Assembly: GCA_014529385.2 (NCBI GenBank)
Contig: CM043970.1
Location: 63,353,496 to 63,406,495, forward strand
Origin: Adiantum capillus-veneris
Taxonomy: Eukaryota; Streptophyta; Polypodiopsida; Polypodiales; Pteridaceae
DNA length: 53,000 nt
Reading direction: 5' to 3'
A program made the position numbers and the translations under genes. The notes under the pieces were generated by a model. That model was not told the origin of the DNA and made no database searches. It saw nothing but the letters and a program-made list of their open reading frames with translations. Each line of letters starts with the position of its first letter. The stretch's first letter is position 1. Shown piece after piece: positions 45,888 to 53,000 of the stretch.

Positions 45888-46910
45888 TTAGGGACAAGCA
45901 CGATAGACATGCCCTTGTTGTCCACACTTGTAGCATTTGTTATCCTTACGATAACACTCTAGATCTATTGCAGAGAGTTTATTCTTACCTTTATAGACTC
46001 CTTTCTCCTTAGCTTTGTTATCGGTGTTGCTAGAGTTGCCTTTGGAGGAAGTTTGAGCATTATTCCTCCCTCTAGGCTCATTTTGATCCTTCACGTCCAT
46101 GGATTTAGAGTTTCTCTTAACCCCTTGTTGGGAATCGATTTGAGAGGCGACCATAGTATGGTGTATGACCGCCGATATGGTATTAGGCCTTTGTGAGTTA
46201 ATATACTCGGCCTTCTCTTCAGAAATACCCGCACATAATTGTTGCTCTTTCTCCCCAAAGTCTATCTTTTTGTAGATAGTGGCTTTGAGAAATAAATCCC
46301 ATAACTTATCTACATACTTTTGGATAGACTCGTAGGGAGAGAGTTTCAAGTTTTGCCATTCTGTGAGGACATTTTCTTGAGTGTTGCTTGCCAGAAACTG
46401 TTTTATGATGGAGGCTCTTAAAGCCTTCCATGTCTTTGGAGCTTTTCTTTCGGCTTGTAGGCTATCCCACCATTGTCGAGCGGAACTTTGGTAATGCATA
46501 GATACTTGACGCAATTTAGAGGACTCTATGAAGCCCTCATCACCAAAGGCCGCATCAAGCTGTTGGATGAAGGCCAAGACCTTGTCCATAGCACCGAAGG
46601 TGCCAGCATAGGCAAGGAAAGTGGTGTTCTTCCCTCCCTCTTTGAACTTCTTTAGCTTCTTGGACCTTCTCCATTCCGGATAGAACTTGCGATGGCCTTT
46701 CCTCTGGGGCTCTTTGAGAGAAGAGCCGCTACCTTCATTGGAATATGAGGAAGTTGATGAAGATGGAGAAGAGGGTGACCTCTTTCTCTCCTTTTCCTTT
46801 ATTTGGTACCTCTCTTCCCTTTTGTGATAACGAGGAGGAGGACTTTGCAGTGATCTTTCCCCCTTGGGGGAAGTTGAAGATCGTTGAGGCTGTCGTAGTT
46901 GAAAATCTTA
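45888..46910 (-). pseudogene. Gag of element B
   Basis: From 46589: a gag domain with FDAAFGDEGF-like LDAAFGDEGF, ARQWWDSLQAERKAPKTWKAL, LKLSPYESIQKYVDKLWDL, then KEKGVYKGKNKLS and the knuckle CYKCGQQGHVYRAC. About 60% similar to element A and open over 233 codons. The N-terminal basic part (46,590-46,910) is frameshifted, with a duplicated TTTCCCCCTTGGGGGAAG (about 46,856 and 46,920). Confidence 0.85.
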
Positions 46911-46949
46911 GTTGGGGGAGTTTCCCCCTTGGGGGAAGTTGAAGATCCT

Positions 46950-47314
46950 TTGGCGATTCAAAACCTTAGTTGCCACTCCTCTTAGCCTTTGAAAATCGGC
47001 TCTTAAGTATCTACACCCACGGCTCAAAGTGGTTAATTATAGAGAGTAGAGGAGTAGGTCTAACATAGCAGAATTGCCAAGGGCTAGCTCCTTTCGGACT
47101 TATTATGGCTCAATAATGGTAAAGCCGTAGGCAAGTCTAAAAAGACTCCATTATTAAGTCCAAAGCTCCCGAGGTGGAACCATCCCCCACATAGTGGGCT
47201 TAACAAAACCGATATTAGATCCCAGTTTCACTTACCCTATTATAATTAACAACATCAACCATTTATAGGCTACTTAAGGACCCCTCTTCTTAAGCAAGAA
47301 AAGAGAAACCAAAT
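46950..47314 (-). other. 5' leader of element B
   Basis: Equivalent to 15,990-16,353 of element A; no gene. Confidence 0.65.
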
Positions 47315-47326
47315 GCTCTGATACCA
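47315..47326 (-). other. Primer binding site, tRNA-iMet (element B)
   Basis: Minus strand TGGTATCAGAGC, one base from the 5' LTR, same as element A. Confidence 0.92.
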
Positions 47327-47327
47327 A

Positions 47328-49154
47328 TGTAATGGGAATGGCCTATGAACTTAAAGAATAGCCGAATTAAGAGAATTAGAGTGAGCAATTTTGAGAGCAT
47401 AGAGGGTGAACTTAATTGGTAGTAGCAACTCTATCATAACACTTAATTAACTAGGCATGAACAATAATTTTACACGAGAGAGAGTGTAGAGAATATGACA
47501 ACAGTTGAGGACCGAATTTATGTGGAGCCGGTCCCCCCTACAAAAGGAATTTGTATTATAGATTCTCTCATTAAGAGAGACTTGGTACAATACAATCTTT
47601 GTGTTCCTTGAGACCTCCTTGTCAATATGAAGATGGAAGGTTCACACACCAAGCTTTTGCATAATTTCAACAATCAATCTTAGCTTGGAAACAATCAAGA
47701 ACTTGTGAACATCATTAATCTTTGTGTTCCCTAAATCATTTGAGTGCATGAAGATGTATACTTTTTATGCATCAACTTGTGCTTAAAGCAAATAATTAAT
47801 CTACTTGCATTAAGTAATTAATCCACTTGCAATAAACCATTAGCCTTCTTGCAATAAGCATAACATGCACTTGTAGAAAGCATTAACTATCTCAAGCCTC
47901 AATCCCAAGACCTCAAACACCTTCGAAGGTGGAGAGAGCTAGCAGGGAATGAGGGTAGGGAAGAGGAAGAAGAAACATTTCATAGGAGAAAGAATTAGTT
48001 CCTCACTTATCATACTCTTGTTGCTAGCATACATAATAGCATAGTAATGAAGAAGAAGGAGATGACAAGCTCAAGCATTGAATCATGGCTCTTGGATGGA
48101 TTTGCACTCCATAGCCAAGAGTGTTGGTGTAGGCTCTCAACCTCTACTTGCTTGGAGAAGGAGAGGGATCTCTTGCCCTTTGCATAGTACACAATGAGAG
48201 TGTTTGTGAGTGTGTGTGGGTGAGTATACCCCCTAAGCACCCCCCTAGCTTTCTTGGGTCGACCCCCCCTTGTAGCTCATGCTTGAAGCTCATTGGACCC
48301 CTCCAAGCCTAGCCAATCACAAGCAGGAGCCATTACAAGCAACATGGGTAGCCTTGGGACAAGTGTCCCCCTTTCCCCTTTGAGAGAGAGGACTTGATAA
48401 ATGCAAAATCAATTAATTAAATATCCTAAATTATCATTGGACCCCTTGGGTGGCCAACCAATAGGCTTCAGGCACACCATGAGGGCAACATGGGGAGGAA
48501 CCTGACATGTGTCCTTGATGCCTCTTCAAGCTGGGGATTCCCTTGTGAGTGTGAGTGTGTGTTCTCTCTCTAATCCCTAGGAAAAGGGATCGCCCCCCCT
48601 CTTGTAGGGATGCTTTTGACTTTAGGAGCTCAAGCACCTTAGTCATCAAGCATGACAAAGCACTTGGACTAGGGGGTGTTCCCACAAGCATCTCAGGCAA
48701 GCATCTCAAGGCACCTCAAGCACCTTAATCATGTGGCAAGTCAAGCACCTCAAGCATGGAGCCAGTCAAGCACCTCAAGCATCTTAATCAAGCACCTCAA
48801 GCATGTCAAGCACCGCAAGCACGACAAGCACCTTAAGCAGGACAAGCACCTCGAGCTTAGGCCGGGTTCCCACCTCAAGCTTAGCCCTAGCTTGCCTAAG
48901 ATCAAAGGACTTTTACACACATTATTGGAGGTCTTCAATGAAGCTAACCCTAAGGTCTTATGCTCCATTGGTTAGCCTTGCTCTTTGATAGACCATCTCT
49001 CATTTGGGCCCCTTAACCATTGGCCCCGTGTTGAGAGAGATCTATAAGCACATGTCTATATCTTAACCCTTGTTCCCGTGTATTCTCCCACATTAAGTGA
49101 TCAGTTTAATATGAGAAAATCATTTGGGTTTGATAGATATTAATTTTTATGACA
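47328..49154 (-). repeat. 5' LTR of element B
   Basis: 1,827 bp, matches 33442-35288. Followed by AATAT (49155-49159), the second TSD copy. Confidence 0.92.
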
Positions 49155-51950
49155 AATATAGAAGCCCTCTCCACCAAATATAGGATTCATGCATGTGCCA
49201 AATAGCGTTGCAATGATCAGCAAGCCATGGTTGAGGCAGAAGAAGAGAATATGCCCGGCTGGCAAAAATATCTTGAAAAGGCATTCCCAATCGGATTCGA
49301 GTCCGACATGCGATCACCATCAGCCGAAGGTGAAACGGGAAAAAAACAGATCACATTTGTTGTAATTCTCTCCAAAACTAGCGATAATGCATGCCCAATC
49401 CAAAGTGGCGAGCGGAAAATGGAAACTCCAAAGTGAAACTAGCTGCATCCACCACATTCTCAACCACTCAAATGCCAGGCTAGGAGAGGAAATATGGCTG
49501 GCGAGGCGAGCGGTCAACCAAAGTAAGAGAAAAGGACCAGCTCTAATGAAGGCTCTCTAAGCGAAGTGAATTTCCTTCCCTCCAAGCATTCCATGATAGA
49601 TGAATCGTAACCTGTTTCTAGGCAAAGAGCAAGGTGGAAAAAAGCGGGCATCCAGGAATATGACCATCCATCTTACTAAATACCACCTCCGAAATGGATG
49701 ATTGCCAGTGACCAAATGAGGATGTAACCACATGCTGACTCAAGTGTGCAAACATAAGAGTCCAAGGCTGAGATTTTTGTGTAAGTGTAGGCAAAATCAT
49801 AGCCTTCCTAACAAGGACATGCCTACGTAGGTCCAAAATATTCAGACCACCAAAGCGCTTTGGTGTACAAATTTTTTCCATTGACATCAGACGAAGGTCT
49901 TTTTTGTAAGCATGAGTTTGCCACAAATGAGACAAGATGGCCGACATGAGAGAATCAAGACAATGGCGAGGCCAATGCAACAATGGCAAGAAGAACTAAA
50001 CATAAGCCATGAAGATACTCTGAACAATTTGCAGGCGAACATGAAGTGTCCAAGTAGAAAGATTCCAATAATGCAGTTTAACATTCAAGCGATGCATAAC
50101 CCAATCCACTTTTTGCGTGTGAGTGACATTCCATCCAATTGGATAACCCAAATGCCTGGTGATTACATTCGGAAGAACAGTCTCTACTGGCCACAACAGA
50201 GCATGCCAATCACAAGAACGAAGTGGCAAAAGCTTTGATTTACGAAAATTGAGTTTAAGACCAACCACAATTACAAACAATTGCAAAGCTTCCATAATCA
50301 CTTGAACATCACTTTGTTGATTGCGGGACATAAAAAACGAGTCATGCGGGGCATAAGCCTGCCCAATAAAGGTATGACCCGATGGTAACTGCAAACCATG
50401 AAGATGCTGCCCGGAGGTCAAGTAATCAAGATACATCAACAAAGGATGAGAGGCAGTTGCATACATCAAAGCGCTAAGGGGGCAACCTTGCCTAACCAAA
50501 CAACCAAGCGGCCATGATTCTTTCAATTCCCCTTCCAAGATCCCCGAAGACGTACTACAAGCATACAATAAATAAACCACATTGGCCAATTTAGGAGCAA
50601 ATCCTAGACACATCATTGTGGCAGCAATGAAGTCCCATTACACAGTGTCAAAGGCCTTTTCAATATCAACTTGCATGACCAGCACATCTTGTTGCGTGTA
50701 CTTAGCATATTCCATGCCAATCCTAACATTAGCCAAATTGTCCATGATTTGACGACGAGCAATGAAACCATAATGAGCCTGATGAAGTCTTGTAAACAAA
50801 TAGTCCTTGATGCGGTGGACCAACATTTTAGCCAAAATCTTGTAAACCACCGGCATCAAAGTTAGGGGCCGCCAATGAAAGAATTGCTCGCAAAGCGCTT
50901 GCTTGGGCAACAATTTAAGTAAGCCCTCTTTCCATGAAATTGATAGATCCTGTTTCTCCCATGCTGCATTTAACATGAAAATCAAGGGATGTTTAAGAGC
51001 ATCCCAAAAGGAGAGGAAAAATTCCACAGTAAGTCCGTCCCAACCGGGAGATCTCCAACAGCCCAATGTAAGCAAGGCACCATGCAATTTGAAACAGCGA
51101 AAGGATCCTCAAGACATTGTGCCTCCTGCGAAGACAGGATCGGACGAACATAAGAAAGCAACAATTCACGCGCTCGACAAGCTGTCGAAGATGGTTGAGA
51201 TGGGGCAACAAACACCTGACGATAATGTGAAACTATAACATCAACAAGTTCCCGCTTCGAAGAAGTCCAAGCACCCGAGGGAAATATAACCCGCTTAATT
51301 GATTGTGAGACCCTTGAATGATGCAGATGCTTAAAAAAATTCTTCGAAGCACAACCTTTATCCATAAAAGCTTGTTGACGTGCACACATCTTCCATTTAG
51401 TGATTTTCCTGTTATCATTTTGATGAATACACACTTTAGCTTCACATAACTCCATCATTTCAGACTCAAACATGGGTCAGAAATCAGCCAACTGTTGTAG
51501 TCGTTGACTAACCTGTTTTGCATCAATGACGTTTCCCTGAATGAACTGCATATACTGCGTACCATAATCAGAAATTACACTTTGTACTCTCATGATAAAA
51601 CGATACCCGGCAGCGTCCAAATCAATATGCATTTGAGCCAGCAGCGGGGGAATAATATTGGTAATCATGTGACAAAAAACTTCATGAGTAAGATAGGCAT
51701 TATTTACATGCAACAAGGGTTTCCTATGAAGAGGCCGATCACAAAGAGACTGTCCAAAATACAAGACAGCAAAAGAGGATAATGATCCGATAGCTGCAGG
51801 GCATAATCTATCCTCATGTCACATATAAATTCTTCATATTGTTGCCCATTAAGCAAGTACCAACGATCCACTCGTGCTCTATAACCGAATTAAGAATCAC
51901 ATTTAGCCCAAAAAAAAGGACCTGTGACTCTGTAACCTTAGGTCAATTCA
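49155..51950 (-). mobile_element. LINE (L1-type), 5' part: endonuclease end and reverse transcriptase
   Basis: Upstream part of the LINE whose 3' part is 32839-33441. Endonuclease C-terminus at about 51,935-51,775: RARVDRWYLLNGQQYEEF and SDHYPLL. Linker with RQQAFMDKGCASKNFFK. RT at about 51,090-49,990: WRSPGWDGLTVEFFLSFWD, WRPLTLMPVVYKILAKML, QVDIEKAFDTV, GCPLSALMY and TFIGQAYAPHDSFF (the YADD-type site is altered). Frames change at about 50,640 and 51,475 and stops occur, so it is inactive. Most of the endonuclease is missing and the 5' limit near 51,950 is approximate. Confidence 0.85.
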
Positions 51951-53000
51951 CAAGGAGACAATACCCGGCACTCGGATACACTCCCTAGGGATTTTCCTTG
52001 TCAAAGCACCACGATAAGCACGCTGTTTACTTTATACAATTAAGCCTGTCAGGGTTTTTTATTTTCTCGATGGGTCTGCCGGGCCAGGCCTTTTACCCAG
52101 CGGGCCCGCCGAGAAAATAAAAAACCCCGGTGAGACGTGCATGGAATATTCTTTTACCCGATGGGCTAACTGGCTCTATGGATTTTTGCAGGTGATCATC
52201 AAAGTCACGTTAACAATTAACGTGATCACATGTTTTTTTGTGTAATTACTAGAGTTATTAATGTACTGACACGATCGTGATCACGTCAATGAAATCCTTG
52301 ATTAACGCTTCTTATAAGCCATCGCTCTTCTGACCAATTTTTCTTTCATATTTTGGTGAGAGGGCAAATCAGTTTGCTTTGTAAGTTAGCTCACAAAATG
52401 TATCATGGGTCTTGAGGAGAGAGAATACTCTGTCTTTCGGCCAATGCAAGGCTTTCCAGTCTAATTACTCTGCACCGAAGATGGGAGCGGATGATGCTCA
52501 CTGTACTTCCAAGAGTCTACTATCAGAAGTCTTTCATAAAGGCCCAAATTATGTTGTTGCACTAATAATCCACATCCTTCCCGGAAAGGTTTTCATCATC
52601 CCAGAGGTGAGACAATTTAGAAATTACTTTGTTGGTGACCTGGCGGGCAACTTCCATTCAGAAAGAATTTAGAGAACCCTTTCCAAGTTTAGAAAGTCAG
52701 AGGGACCATTGACAAGAGGAACCCTTGAAATACTTGATCTTTTGCCCCCATTCGAGGGTTAGAGTCGGTTTGTTACACTTTTGTGCAATTTCCATGTACT
52801 ACCGCCAAGCTTAAGGGACGTCAAGAGAGGCGCCATAATCTTGTCATGCATTGTAGTCTGTAGCTTCCTTCTATTTGCCCCCTTTCGAGATAAGCTTTGT
52901 TTTGCTTATCATATCCTAGGCCAGGATGGTCCACTCTTGCTTTTGTGTTGACAGCGAGATAACTAGCTTGGCACACAATGCTTCTGCATGAAGCATGGGG
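51951..53000. other. No recognised gene; hairpin and small palindromes
   Basis: Contains the hairpin at 52052-52127, palindromic CACGTTAAC/AATTAACGTG near 52,205-52,225 and CACGATCGTG near 52,270. An 86-codon plus-strand frame at 52412-52672 has no recognised domain. Confidence 0.5.
52052..52127. repeat. Long hairpin with 18-bp perfect stem
   Basis: GGGTTTTTTATTTTCTCG (52052-52069) pairs exactly with CGAGAAAATAAAAAACCC (52110-52127); the 40-bp loop is GC-rich and partly self-complementary. Confidence 0.9.

Larger units (their letters stand above)
33442..49154 (-). mobile_element. Ty3/gypsy element B, internally deleted, split by a CACTA element
   Basis: LTRs at 33442-35288 and 47328-49154, PBS for tRNA-iMet, polypurine tract, TSD AATAT. 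Its proteins are related to element A but strongly reduced: gag is recognisable, most protease and RT sequence is missing, RNase H and integrase are remnants. Without the CACTA insert it is about 7.6 kb. LTRs differ at about 30 sites in 1,830 bp by eye. Confidence 0.93.

Noticed and set aside
52412-52672. An 86-codon plus-strand frame as a gene
   Set aside because: No recognised domain, no supporting splice or promoter signals, and length within chance expectation.

Overview
The window looks like nuclear DNA of a flowering plant: GT-AG introns, Ty3/gypsy chromovirus and Tat-like LTR retrotransposons, an L1-type LINE, an En/Spm (CACTA) transposon with the plant-specific TNP2, DUF4218 and DUF4216 regions, and very long CT/GA, TA and AC microsatellites. 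I cannot name the species. No clearly functional housekeeping gene is present; most of the window is nested mobile DNA.

1-9.7 kb is the unusual part. A partial unknown gene runs off the left edge on the minus strand. Then come microsatellites, a promoter-like stretch with two G-boxes and a TATA box, and four GC-rich inverted-repeat units with identical geometry (61 bp, arms 47 bp apart). Downstream lie two tandem copies of a convergent gene pair. The plus-strand member is a histone H3-like domain joined to a Ulp1/SENP-type (C48) cysteine protease; in the second copy an acidic stretch and an H1-like SP(K/R) tail follow. The minus-strand member is an unknown protein of about 413 residues whose C-terminus could be a ubiquitin-like fold. 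Copy 1 of the protease gene has stops in the histone part but keeps in-frame splice junctions; copy 2 lacks the H3 N-terminus. The copy 1 partner is an intact two-exon frame; the copy 2 partner is decayed. A captured fragment of an FCP1/NIF-type phosphatase lies inside copy 1.

9.7-18.05 kb is a minus-strand chromovirus (element A) with gag, protease-RT and RNase H-integrase-chromodomain-like frames, a tRNA-iMet primer site and a polypurine tract. Its 5' LTR is 1,687 bp; its 3' LTR is cut to about 873 bp exactly where the second gene-pair unit ends. 18.2-19.7 kb holds an intronless pseudogene of a mitochondrial adenine nucleotide carrier (ADNT1-like). 19.7-22.9 kb has only small repeats. 23.07-32.81 kb is an old plus-strand Tat-like gypsy element (element C) inserted in an AC microsatellite; near its 3' LTR it carries a tandemly duplicated antisense fragment of an HSP70 gene.

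32.84-about 51.95 kb is a three-level nest. A minus-strand LINE is split by a gypsy element (B, 33,442-49,154, TSD AATAT), which is split by a CACTA element (37,071-45,139, TSD TAA, TIR CACTACAAGAGG). The CACTA element carries TNPD-like and TNPA-like genes and a captured heavy-metal-associated (HMA) domain fragment. The last kilobase has a strong hairpin and no recognisable gene.

The most interesting system is the duplicated H3-like/Ulp1 protease plus possible ubiquitin-like partner module. Whether it is carried by a transposon is not settled by this window.
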